Shown one piece after another: positions 1-7,197 of a stretch of DNA of 7,233 nt (within the stretch, counting starts at the first letter, position 1; every line of letters starts with the position of its first letter). The notes below the pieces were generated by a model, which searched no databases, was not told the DNA's origin, and saw only the letters and a program-made list of their open reading frames with translations. The stretch is from positions 1-7,233 of the forward strand of contig JALVCY010000626.1 of the NCBI GenBank assembly GCA_027009605.1, read 5' to 3'. A program made the translations under genes and the position numbers. This DNA comes from Saprospiraceae bacterium (lineage in GTDB: Bacteria > Bacteroidota > Bacteroidia > Chitinophagales > Saprospiraceae).

Positions 1-2116
1 AATAATCAAATACAAAACCGGTACTGTTGGGTGTGCCTTTGAGTAAGATATCGACTCCTTCAAAGTAGTCTCCACTCCAAGGGAAGTCATCAATATCCAA
101 AGAATTGACGGAAATATGACCACTTCCGGCCGGACTTACGTCAAACATGACATGATGGGGGCCGGACAAGGTATAACAGTCGTTGAGTCCGGGCGGGATG
201 GCTTGGCATCGAGCGATAATAAAATTGCGAAGCTTGGTGACATTAGATTCCCATTCCGGCATATTCCCGCCAAAACGGCTGATGTGTCTCGGCATCTCCG
301 GACGAATATCTTGCACCATAGAGTCTAAAAGATGGAGCATATTGTCGCAAGAAAAAGTAGAATTAGCCAAGTCAATATATCTGGAAATGTAATATTGGTC
401 AAACTCGGGATTGGCTCTCAAACTTTTGAGTATGGTGATGTGTCCTTCGGGGTCTGAATAGGGATTGTCCAATTCTTCGGGATAGCAAGGAGAAGCATCC
501 GGCTCCGTACTGGGTACGTTGGTATAATTTTCATAATGCCCAAAAGTGGCATCTTCATCCCATAGGATATAGCCCCATTTTTTGTGGCTGCCATCCGGAT
601 TTTTGCCGCGCCACCAGCCGACATTCCAGTTGAGCCAGTCGGTACACACCACAAAGGAGTTGACAAGCACATAATCCACTAGGCTTTTGACATTGTATTG
701 GGCGGTGACCTTTTGGTAATTAGAATCGATGCTCATGTCGTTGGTGGTGATAAATTGATAGAGTTCTTGCCAATTCGTATAGGATGTTGGATTTCCATAT
801 TCGACCCAAGTATCGCCCCAAGTCATGATAAAATCCAAATCATACTTGGATTGTCCGTAGTAAAATTTAGTGTAATCCGGGTCATCCACTTTTTCCCGGG
901 TCGAATAGACTCCCCAGTATTTTCCGTTTACATACAGGATGGCACGGGCACCTTTACGGACATCCAGGTGAAGCCCCCCTTGGTCGGCCAGTGTTTCCAC
1001 AAAAATATCTCTTACATGTGCGCTGGTATCGTATCCGGGATAGTTGTCGTCTCCGGCAGCCCGCAGTATAACTCGCTGAAAATCAACCCGGGCGGAGTTG
1101 TCATATAGTTGGTGATGGACTTTGCCGTCATAGCCCATTTCGTCCCGGGCAATGTAGTCTATACTTCGTTGGTCATGTACCCAAGAGTCTTGGCCGTGGC
1201 TGTTGAATTCTCCAAAGCCTTTGGATACTCGTTTTTTATTTAAGTCAAATAACTCGAATGACCCAATCGGCCTATAAGATTTATTCCCATTCAGAAGGAA
1301 TTCTAATTCTTCCGAAGCTACAGAAATGACTCGTAGAGAATGGTCTTCGTTGATAAAGTAAGTATTAAAATCATTAAAACTCGGCAGCAGGGAAGGGTTG
1401 GAAGAATACGCCTTAGCTTTGACGATGGTCGTTTGGTTGATAGCAATCGAATCTGAAAAAACCGGTGAAGAAAGCTTCGGCTCACTTCCATCCAACGTGT
1501 AGTGAATCGTCGCATTTGGATTTGGAGAAGTGATGAATATTTTTAGTGGATTTGGATAAAAACCAGCTGTTCTATCAATGGTGGGTTTGGTTGCATAGTC
1601 CGTATAAGCTGTTGCTGTTGAATTAGAAGCACCCAATGTAGGGGATTGAAAAATACCCCAATCCGTACCACCATCAGAGATTCGTCCGCGACTATGGTGA
1701 TTTTGGGTGATGGCTAAGGGGATTTCGCTAATCAGTTCTCCGTTGGGTTGGGAAAAGACAATACTTTCCGGAGTGGACTTGGTTTGCGAAAGCTTAAAAC
1801 TAGTATGGATTTCTCCATTGATAACGGTATCCCGACCGGAAGCATAGATGACTAAAAAATCTTTGGGCCCGATATTGGTTCCTTGCGGAAAATCCCATTT
1901 TTGGGGAGATGCCGGCTTGTCACTCAAGAAATAACCGCCTAAATCAATGGTGGCATCAGATGTATTATACAATTCAATCCAGTCTTCATACTTGTTGAAT
2001 TGGTCTTTATAGTCACTCAAGTTGGATACAGAGTACTCATTTACAACGACTTGCGCAAAAGAGCTCCAAGAAAAAAGAATAAAAAATCCGCCGGTTAAAA
2101 TTCTAAGTAATTTCAT
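1..2116 (-). CDS. Secreted LTD / chitobiase-C-like / CotH-kinase-family protein, 3' end beyond window
   Basis: The frame is open from the ATG at 2116 to the window edge (705 codons, no stop), so the C-terminus is missing. Residues 1-21 form a signal peptide (basic MKLLR, hydrophobic core, likely cleavage SFA|Q). Residues about 22-140 resemble a lamin-tail domain (EDWIELYN at 44-51, then DLGGYFLSD). Residues about 183-250 resemble the chitobiase C-terminal-like domain (HYTLDGSEP around 206). Residues about 255-620 match CotH: HVRD at 367-370, YVNGKYWGVYSTREK at 395-409, D493 with NW at 496-497, and LWDEDATFG at 518-526. CotH proteins are atypical protein kinases, and D493, D520 and D522 fall where the family keeps its functional aspartates; activity here is inferred. 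From about 655 a glycine-rich beta repeat starts (AGSGHISVNS), as often seen before a T9SS tail. An in-frame ATG at 2125 would add three residues; 2116 is preferred because MKLLR starts the signal peptide and GGAAG lies just upstream. Confidence 0.9.
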   Translation of the reverse strand, partial: MKLLRILTGGFFILFSWSSFAQVVVNEYSVSNLSDYKDQFNKYEDWIELYNTSDATIDLGGYFLSDKPASPQKWDFPQGTNIGPKDFLVIYASGRDTVINGEIHTSFKLSQTKSTPESIVFSQPNGELISEIPLAITQNHHSRGRISDGGTDWGIFQSPTLGASNSTATAYTDYATKPTIDRTAGFYPNPLKIFITSPNPNATIHYTLDGSEPKLSSPVFSDSIAINQTTIVKAKAYSSNPSLLPSFNDFNTYFINEDHSLRVISVASEELEFLLNGNKSYRPIGSFELFDLNKKRVSKGFGEFNSHGQDSWVHDQRSIDYIARDEMGYDGKVHHQLYDNSARVDFQRVILRAAGDDNYPGYDTSAHVRDIFVETLADQGGLHLDVRKGARAILYVNGKYWGVYSTREKVDDPDYTKFYYGQSKYDLDFIMTWGDTWVEYGNPTSYTNWQELYQFITTNDMSIDSNYQKVTAQYNVKSLVDYVLVNSFVVCTDWLNWNVGWWRGKNPDGSHKKWGYILWDEDATFGHYENYTNVPSTEPDASPCYPEELDNPYSDPEGHITILKSLRANPEFDQYYISRYIDLANSTFSCDNMLHLLDSMVQDIRPEMPRHISRFGGNMPEWESNVTKLRNFIIARCQAIPPGLNDCYTLSGPHHVMFDVSPAGSGHISVNSLDIDDFPWSGDYFEGVDILLKGTPNSTGFVFDY

Positions 2117-2338
2117 GTCTTCCATTTTGGTTCGGTAGTAAAGATAGGGAATAAATTTTTTTTCATTGATATGGAAATGCTTTTTGGCTATTATTGGGCA
2201 ATTATTATAGTTGCTCAAGTTTTAGCCTTCCTAAATTGTTGATGTTTAGGAGTCATATTGGACTGCTTTTTGGAGAAATGCTGAGAGCTAAGTTTTGGAA
2301 GTCCTTTACTCGATGGTAGAGAAGGGGCGTTAAGTCAC
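2117..2338. other. Intergenic leader of the CotH-family gene
   Basis: No gene or convincing short reading frame is visible between the terminator of the three-gene unit and the CotH-family start. The minus strand next to the start is A/T-rich. It holds TATCTTTA (plus 2139-2146), one mismatch from the Bacteroidota -7 element TAnnTTTG, but there is no TTG at the expected upstream distance, so a promoter here is only possible. Because a strong terminator precedes this stretch, the CotH-family gene probably has its own promoter within it. Confidence 0.4.
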
Positions 2339-2374
2339 AAAAAAAGCCACTTCCGAAAAACGGAAGTGGCTTTT
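2339..2374 (-). terminator. Intrinsic terminator after the PorE-like gene
   Basis: A perfect 14-bp inverted repeat (2342-2355 with 2361-2374; GC-rich core GCCACTTCCG) encloses a 5-nt loop (2356-2360). Read on the minus strand, the second arm runs straight into seven T residues (plus-strand A at 2339-2345). It lies 22 bp past the stop codon at 2397, where an operon terminator is expected. On the plus strand the T run is only four long and no gene precedes it, so termination of minus-strand transcripts is the likely function. Confidence 0.9.
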
Positions 2375-2396
2375 AAATTAATTAAAAATCTATGAA

Positions 2397-4853
2397 CTAG
2401 AAAGGACAATTCTTACAAGGATCGACCTTAGGGTTCGCTTTAGGTTGAGATTTAAGCTCTTGGTCGTCGCCTAAGTAGCCGATGACTCTAAACTCAGTTC
2501 TCCGGTTCAATTGGTGTTCTTCTTCCGAACAAGGCGTTTGATCTACGCAATTATTGACAAGGTTTTGTTCACCATAGCCTTTGGCGGTAATTCTACTTTT
2601 GGAGATGCCGCGTTTTCTAAGCCATTTGACAACAGCTTTGGCCCGTCTTTGTGACAATCTATCGTTGTAAGAGTCAGAGCCGCGAGAATCTGTGTAAGAA
2701 GAAACTTCCAAAATGGCATTTGGATTATCATTCATCATGGCGAATACTTTCTCTAATTCAGGCACGGCTTCATCTCTAATATAAGACTGGTCAAAGTCAT
2801 AGTAAATATCCACTAAGTAGGGGATAGGCTCTCCGTCTTTGACTTCACCCGGGCCTGTTTGGAAGTCAGGCGTATGCTCGTAAGGTTCGCCATTGACATA
2901 CATTGTACCGTCTTTATAAGTCATGCCATTGGGGTAGTCGCCTTGAGCGGGATTTCCGGTTTTGCGATCTACATATTTTCCGGTAACGGGGTCATAATAT
3001 ACATCCCCTTCATTAGAAGCAATACCGCCTTTCGTTGGCATTAGGTTCAAGTTTTCTGTAAAGGTCTTGCTCTCCTTCAGCTCTTTGGTACAAACTTCAT
3101 CAGAAGAAGCCGCCAAATAATCCGTCTTTTCTCCTTTTACCGTATAACAACAATCTTTTTTTAGCTCAAAATGATATTTACCGGTGATATCTGTAACGGC
3201 TGTTTCCGGTTTTTCTTCATCACAGCTAGAAACTAAAGTAACTGTAGCACCTTCAAGTGGCAGGCCGGTACTTTGGTCAAAGACGATGCCTTCAATATCA
3301 AACTTTTTGGCTTGCTCCAAAGGTATTTCTACAAAAACAGGGTCTCCCATTTTGATGTCTTTGGTACAGCCTTCTTTGCCGTTATCTTCGTATTCTTCTT
3401 TACTTGCGTCAAAAGTGCAACAAGTATTTAATTTCATGTCGATTTGAGCCTTTCCTTCGGCATTGGTGGTCAATGTTTCGCCGGTGCAACTATTTAGGAC
3501 AGAAGCGCCTTCGATACCTTCTCCGCTATCTGCATCATACACAAAGATATGAACCGGAGAAGCCACTTTCGCAAAGCTATAAATGTCATCACGACCGGTG
3601 CCGCCTTTTCTATCAGAAGCAAAATAACCGCAAGTGCCTTCCTCATTCATGATTAAACTAAAATCATCTTCAGAAGAGTTAATAGGAGCGCCTAAATTTT
3701 CCGGAAGGCTCCATTCTCCACCGTCTTTTTGGTTCATGAAGTAGATGTCCAAGCCACCAAGACCAATATGGCCGTCAGAAGCAAAGAAGAGCTTACCATT
3801 AGAAAAATATGGAAAAATCTCATTCCCTTCAGTATTCACACGCGGGCCTAGGTTAATTGGTGGTCCCCAAGTTTCGCCTTCCATTTCGGTAACGTACAAG
3901 TCCATGCCGCCAAAACCACCGGGCATGTCAGAAGCAAAATACATCTTCTTAGAATCCGGATCTAAAGTAGGGTGTGCGCAAGAATATTCATCACTATTAA
4001 ATGGAAGTTCTGTCACTTTTCCCCAATGTCCGTCTCCACCTGAAGCCGTATAGATTTTTAGTTTAGTGATACCTTCATCACTTTCTCTTCTTTTGTGGTT
4101 GTTGTAGTTATTTCTGGTGAAGTACATGCGGTCTTGATCCTTGGTAAAGGTGACGCCTGCTTCGTGAAACTTAGTGTTGATGGATTTAGAAAATTTAGTA
4201 GGCTTGCTATATTCAAAATTACAAACTTCATCATCACTGTTTTGAGCATCCGCTTCAACATAGTACAACTCATTAAATGGCTGACCGGTCCAAGTATGAA
4301 TCCGCTTAACTGCAGAGCCCTTGTCTCTTTCCGATGCGAAAATAATTCCATCCTTGTAATAAGTCGGGCTAAAATCATCCAAGTTAGAATTAAAGTCGAG
4401 ATGCTTAATCTCATAAATTCCCATATTCTTGGTGCTGAGCTCTTCTTGATAATCACAGGATTGAGCTAAGAACTTACCCCGAATGTCATCCGGATTGGCA
4501 TCAATATATTGTTGATACCATTCTTTAGCCAAGTCGCATTTGTCATTAGCTTGAAGTGCTTGGCCATAATAAAGTTTGTGGATAGGTTGGGCTTCAGGCA
4601 GCCTGACAACCTGGCTGTACCAAAACTCTGCATTTTCGGTGTCGTCAATTTTTCTATAACAATCCGCCAGATTGATTTTGGCTTCAGCCACATCATGGCT
4701 CTGTAGGATTTGATTGTATAAATGGATGGCATCTAGATACTCTAAATTGTCCATTAATTTTTTTGCCCGCTTTAGTTTAGCAGCTTGCGCAAAAGCTCCG
4801 GTGCTTAGCAAAAGGACAAGGGCAAAAATGGAAAGGATTTTTATTTTTCGCAT
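2397..4853 (-). CDS. PorE-like OmpA-family protein (TPR, PD40 propeller, two regulatory-like domains, OmpA C-domain)
   Basis: 818 residues, exported and predicted periplasmic. Residues 1-22 are a signal peptide (GAFA|Q). Residues 24-135 are helical and TPR-like. Residues about 150-427 carry PD40/WD40-like blades, with FASE or FASD motifs at 172-175, 306-309, 357-360 and 411-414, and GG-D-Y turns after the later ones. Residues about 433-513 and 518-605 are two carboxypeptidase-regulatory-like domains. Residues 606-680 are a Tyr/Gly-rich linker. Residues 681-795 are OmpA-like; D722 (TDSRG) and R737 (LSQRRA) are 15 apart, as in peptidoglycan-binding OmpA/Pal domains. This domain order matches Porphyromonas PorE, a T9SS component that binds peptidoglycan and links to PorP. 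PorE is a lipoprotein, but no lipobox cysteine is present here, and there are two regulatory-like domains rather than one. The gene starts 60 bp after the porP-like stop and ends 22 bp before a terminator. Its exact T9SS role is inferred. Confidence 0.93.
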   Translation of the reverse strand: MRKIKILSIFALVLLLSTGAFAQAAKLKRAKKLMDNLEYLDAIHLYNQILQSHDVAEAKINLADCYRKIDDTENAEFWYSQVVRLPEAQPIHKLYYGQALQANDKCDLAKEWYQQYIDANPDDIRGKFLAQSCDYQEELSTKNMGIYEIKHLDFNSNLDDFSPTYYKDGIIFASERDKGSAVKRIHTWTGQPFNELYYVEADAQNSDDEVCNFEYSKPTKFSKSINTKFHEAGVTFTKDQDRMYFTRNNYNNHKRRESDEGITKLKIYTASGGDGHWGKVTELPFNSDEYSCAHPTLDPDSKKMYFASDMPGGFGGMDLYVTEMEGETWGPPINLGPRVNTEGNEIFPYFSNGKLFFASDGHIGLGGLDIYFMNQKDGGEWSLPENLGAPINSSEDDFSLIMNEEGTCGYFASDRKGGTGRDDIYSFAKVASPVHIFVYDADSGEGIEGASVLNSCTGETLTTNAEGKAQIDMKLNTCCTFDASKEEYEDNGKEGCTKDIKMGDPVFVEIPLEQAKKFDIEGIVFDQSTGLPLEGATVTLVSSCDEEKPETAVTDITGKYHFELKKDCCYTVKGEKTDYLAASSDEVCTKELKESKTFTENLNLMPTKGGIASNEGDVYYDPVTGKYVDRKTGNPAQGDYPNGMTYKDGTMYVNGEPYEHTPDFQTGPGEVKDGEPIPYLVDIYYDFDQSYIRDEAVPELEKVFAMMNDNPNAILEVSSYTDSRGSDSYNDRLSQRRAKAVVKWLRKRGISKSRITAKGYGEQNLVNNCVDQTPCSEEEHQLNRRTEFRVIGYLGDDQELKSQPKANPKVDPCKNCPF

Positions 4854-4913
4854 TTTTTTTTATTTTTCAATTTTGGTTAACATACTGAGTTTCGACGCTC
4901 AATGTTTCGTTTT

Positions 4914-5921
4914 TTAGAAATAACGTGGTGTTTCGATTCTTCTATTTTTGAAGTTAAATTCATATCCCAGCATGACTTCAAAAGAGCCGGGTGTTTCTTT
5001 ACGAATCTCTGTGAGCGTATAGTCATAAGCTAGACCGATGCGCATGCCGTTTCTTAGATTGTAAGATGCCCAGACATCTCCGGAATCAAAAGAGCTCTTG
5101 TCATTGGAAAACTTCTCGATAGAAGATCTAAATGCAGTACCTACCCATAGTGTTTCCATAAATAAGAAGGATACGTCAAAATCAAATTCGGTCGGGGCAT
5201 TAATAGCCTGTAATTCTTCTGTTTTACGCAATTTACTGTCTATTCCTACATTCTTTATCAACAAAGATGGCTTGAAAATAATGTCATCGCCCTTGATGGG
5301 GATGGCTCCACCAATGGTGAAAAAGTAATGACGGTATTGTTGAGCGATTAAGCTAGGCTCTAGGCTACTGGTGCCCTTGTCTCTTAGTTTGTGCTCAATC
5401 AAATGCGGAGAACTCAGCCCCGTGTAAAAGTGCTTTGTCTGGAAGTAAATGCCTAGACCAAAGTTGGGTAGCCATTTATTTGTGTTTTCTCCGGCAAAAG
5501 CGACGTCATTACCGGTTTCCAAATTTAGTTTTTGCCAATCGGCTCTATAATTGGTAACACCTCCTTGTACGCCGATGGCCAACTTTGCCTTTTTCCCGAA
5601 AGGAATCCGGTAAGCATAAGACAGGTTGGCAGAAGAAGTATTTGTTGCTCCTATTTGGTCATGAAGCAAAGTCAAGCCGACACCCACGCGGTTTTCACGC
5701 AAAGGTGTATGAGCAGTCAAGGTCTGCGTACTAGGCGCACCCTTAAAATTTATCCACTGTGTACGATGTAGCAACGCTAGGCTCAAATGATCATGAGAAC
5801 CTGCATAAGCCGGATTGTAATGCAATGAATTAAACATGTATTTCGTAAACATTGGGTCTTGCTGCCCAAACATGTTTGTGCTAAATAGCACTGCAAATGC
5901 AAGAATTAGTAAGTTTTTCAT
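4914..5921 (-). CDS. PorP/SprF-family type IX secretion outer-membrane protein
   Basis: 335 residues, a usual length for the family. A signal peptide (residues 1-19, MFG|QQ) is followed by QQDPMFTKYMFNSLHYNPAYAGS, the diagnostic PorP/SprF N-terminal motif. The rest alternates short beta-strands and turns (for example VGVGLTLLHDQIG, LAIGVQGGVTNYRADW, MRIGLAYDYTL) as in an outer-membrane barrel. The C-terminus VMLGYEFNFKNRRIETPRYF closely follows the family ending. Family knowledge: PorP joins PorK, PorN and PorE in the T9SS, and SprF-like paralogues are needed for secretion or attachment of proteins with type B sorting domains. Lying between a type B cargo gene and a PorE-like gene, this copy is probably a dedicated paralogue rather than the core PorP, though that is inferred. 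The start at 5921 fits the signal peptide; the leader is A/T-rich without a Shine-Dalgarno sequence. Confidence 0.95.
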   Translation of the reverse strand: MKNLLILAFAVLFSTNMFGQQDPMFTKYMFNSLHYNPAYAGSHDHLSLALLHRTQWINFKGAPSTQTLTAHTPLRENRVGVGLTLLHDQIGATNTSSANLSYAYRIPFGKKAKLAIGVQGGVTNYRADWQKLNLETGNDVAFAGENTNKWLPNFGLGIYFQTKHFYTGLSSPHLIEHKLRDKGTSSLEPSLIAQQYRHYFFTIGGAIPIKGDDIIFKPSLLIKNVGIDSKLRKTEELQAINAPTEFDFDVSFLFMETLWVGTAFRSSIEKFSNDKSSFDSGDVWASYNLRNGMRIGLAYDYTLTEIRKETPGSFEVMLGYEFNFKNRRIETPRYF

Positions 5922-5995
5922 CTTATGTAAGTTGTTTATATTTATGAAAAAAAAGCATAATCTATACTTTTCAAAAACCGTGCTAAAAAAGACGG

Positions 5996-6889
5996 CTAGT
6001 AAGCTATTTGTAAATAACCTTTGTATCTTTTACGCTTTCCATCGTCAATGATGTAATAATAAGTCCCTGGCGGTAAAGGAGTTGCGTCCCATGTGCCGTC
6101 CCAATCATTTTGATAGTTTTGGGCTTCAAAAACTAAATTTCCCCAACGATTATACACATAAATATGATGATCCGGAAACTCATTTAAGCCATAAATCTTC
6201 CATTTATCATTAATCTGATCATCATTGGGAGAAAATCCATCATACACTAACAATCCATCTACATCCACACAAGCGGTGACAGAGACAATAATCGCTGCTT
6301 GGTCGCAAGCAGTAATATTGCATATTTCATAGATCATGGTATCTGATGCACCGCAAAATCCTGTCTCCGGGGCATAGGTCAATTGACCGGCGCCATCCAA
6401 AATGCTAACACCATGTTGGGCTTGTTGGATGAGTTGCAGACTGTTATAGTCTCCATTATTAGGTAATAGGTCATTGGCTAAGATGTCAATATCTACCGGA
6501 GTGTTTTCAAAAGTAGTCGATTGGTCGTCCACAGCAATTGGGGGCAAGGTCTCGATGGAATCGGGGACAACTGTCACTATAAAAATAGTCGTATCACAAG
6601 CACCGGTATCATCGCAGTAAACCAAGCAGGCTTGTTCGGTACCCAAATCCAAGCCACCGTAGGTCAGGCAGTATTGGTTCAGGATATAGTTAACTGCCGT
6701 ACCGGAATTGGCGCTACAAATATCCGTCATGGATACCATATTGCCTGCAAAGGAGCTGGTATCGACGCAAAAGGTTTTTTCAGCATTAATTTTTACCGCT
6801 GTTTTGATGGTATCCGGTGGAGATGCTTGCGCAAAAAAGGAAATGCCCCAAAAGATTAGTAAAAGTATGGTTTTTGATAGTGTTTTCAT
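5996..6889 (-). CDS. Small secreted protein with Ig-like domains and a gliding-motility-associated (type B) T9SS C-terminal domain
   Basis: 297 residues. Residues 1-22 form a signal peptide (AQA|SPP). Residues about 38-108 form a cysteine-bearing beta module (C41, C58, C74, C88, C92, C98) ending CDTTIFIVTVVP, an Ig-like style common in Saprospiraceae. Residues 117-205 (PPIAVDDQSTTFENTPVDIDILANDLL...) match the cadherin-like/Ig-like tandem domain of large adhesins. Residues about 213-297 match the gliding-motility-associated C-terminal domain: GFSPNDDQIND at 218-228, IYVYNRWGNLVFE at 243-255, NDWDGTW at 261-267, PPGTYYYI at 273-280, then YKGYLQI. That domain directs export through the T9SS and surface attachment with an SprF-like partner, which the next gene encodes 74 bp downstream. 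The protein is much shorter than typical adhesins of this class such as SprB. It shows no enzymatic domain, so a structural or adhesive surface role is the most that can be inferred. Confidence 0.93.
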   Translation of the reverse strand: MKTLSKTILLLIFWGISFFAQASPPDTIKTAVKINAEKTFCVDTSSFAGNMVSMTDICSANSGTAVNYILNQYCLTYGGLDLGTEQACLVYCDDTGACDTTIFIVTVVPDSIETLPPIAVDDQSTTFENTPVDIDILANDLLPNNGDYNSLQLIQQAQHGVSILDGAGQLTYAPETGFCGASDTMIYEICNITACDQAAIIVSVTACVDVDGLLVYDGFSPNDDQINDKWKIYGLNEFPDHHIYVYNRWGNLVFEAQNYQNDWDGTWDATPLPPGTYYYIIDDGKRKRYKGYLQIAY

Positions 6890-6977
6890 TCAACTGAGTT
6901 TTCTTGGTAGGCTTAGACGCCCTTTGGTTTTCGTTTGAGTGGTCTAAAGGCCTAAGATTCAGGCCGCTAACTCCAAA

Positions 6978-7009
6978 CAAAGATTTTTCATGCTAAAAAA
7001 TTATGCCAA
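6978..7009 (-). promoter_or_regulatory. Candidate Bacteroidota-type promoter for the three-gene unit
   Basis: On the minus strand TTGG (plus 7006-7009) is followed after 20 bp by AATCTTTG (plus 6978-6985). This fits the Bacteroidota consensus TTG, 17-23 bp, TAnnTTTG, with one mismatch in the -7 element. It would place the transcript start near 6970 and give a leader of about 80 nt before the ATG at 6889. No other pair as good was seen nearby. The call rests on a short, A/T-rich match and is tentative. Confidence 0.35.
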
Positions 7010-7125
7010 GAAATGGGGGCGGGCACTTTTTCTTTACAGGAATCCACTCTATATCGGGTTTGAAGTTAGTGAACATGGGTTGTGCGGAGCAGCAACCTTT
7101 CGTCATACGTAACTGTTTAGGTGCT

Positions 7126-7148
7126 CCTATTTTAGGGCAAAAAATAGG
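7126..7148. repeat. A/T-rich 8-bp hairpin
   Basis: CCTATTTT (7126-7133) pairs perfectly with AAAATAGG (7141-7148) across a 7-nt loop. On the plus strand five T residues follow at 7151-7155, so it could act as a weak terminator for a plus-strand transcript, but no plus-strand gene is visible before it. It may belong to the same repetitive unit as the palindrome 18 bp away. Confidence 0.45.
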
Positions 7149-7165
7149 CATTTTTGTGGATGTTG

Positions 7166-7197
7166 ACGTAGGGACGCACGGCCGTGCGTCCCTACGT
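7166..7197. repeat. Perfect 32-bp palindrome, REP-like
   Basis: The arm 7166-7181 (ACGTAGGGACGCACGG) is the exact reverse complement of 7182-7197, with no unpaired loop, and the core is much more GC-rich than the flanks. Short palindromes of the type GTAGGGACGCACGG... are a familiar kind of dispersed intergenic repeat, in some genomes linked to REP-associated Y1 tyrosine transposases. No transposase is in this window, and copy number cannot be judged from one instance. Neither side has a T run long enough to suggest an intrinsic terminator. Confidence 0.7.

Noticed and set aside
698..1108. Plus-strand frame of 136 residues inside the CotH-family gene.
   Set aside because: It is antisense to well-conserved CotH motifs and has no family-like sequence of its own.
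3600..4200. Recurring FASD...GG.D.Y coding repeats, considered as possible DNA-level repeats.
   Set aside because: They are diverged protein blade repeats (PD40), not near-identical DNA repeats.
4058..4469. Overlapping frames of 124-132 residues on both strands within the PorE-like gene.
   Set aside because: They are shadows of the propeller-coding region; only the 818-residue frame has a signal peptide and recognisable domains.
5922..5995. Possible internal promoter or terminator between the cargo and porP-like genes (CCGT/ACGG stem with a T run).
   Set aside because: The stem is only 4 bp and no TAnnTTTG match is present, so the gap looks like an ordinary intra-operon spacer.
6786..6980. 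Minus-strand 64-residue frame containing GLNLRPLD, resembling frames that arise by translating antisense tRNA genes, and a 5-bp stem with a 7-nt loop at 6949-6965.
   Set aside because: No acceptor stem, T-arm or correctly placed U33 can be drawn around the loop, and the frame overlaps the start of the type B cargo gene. It is probably chance.
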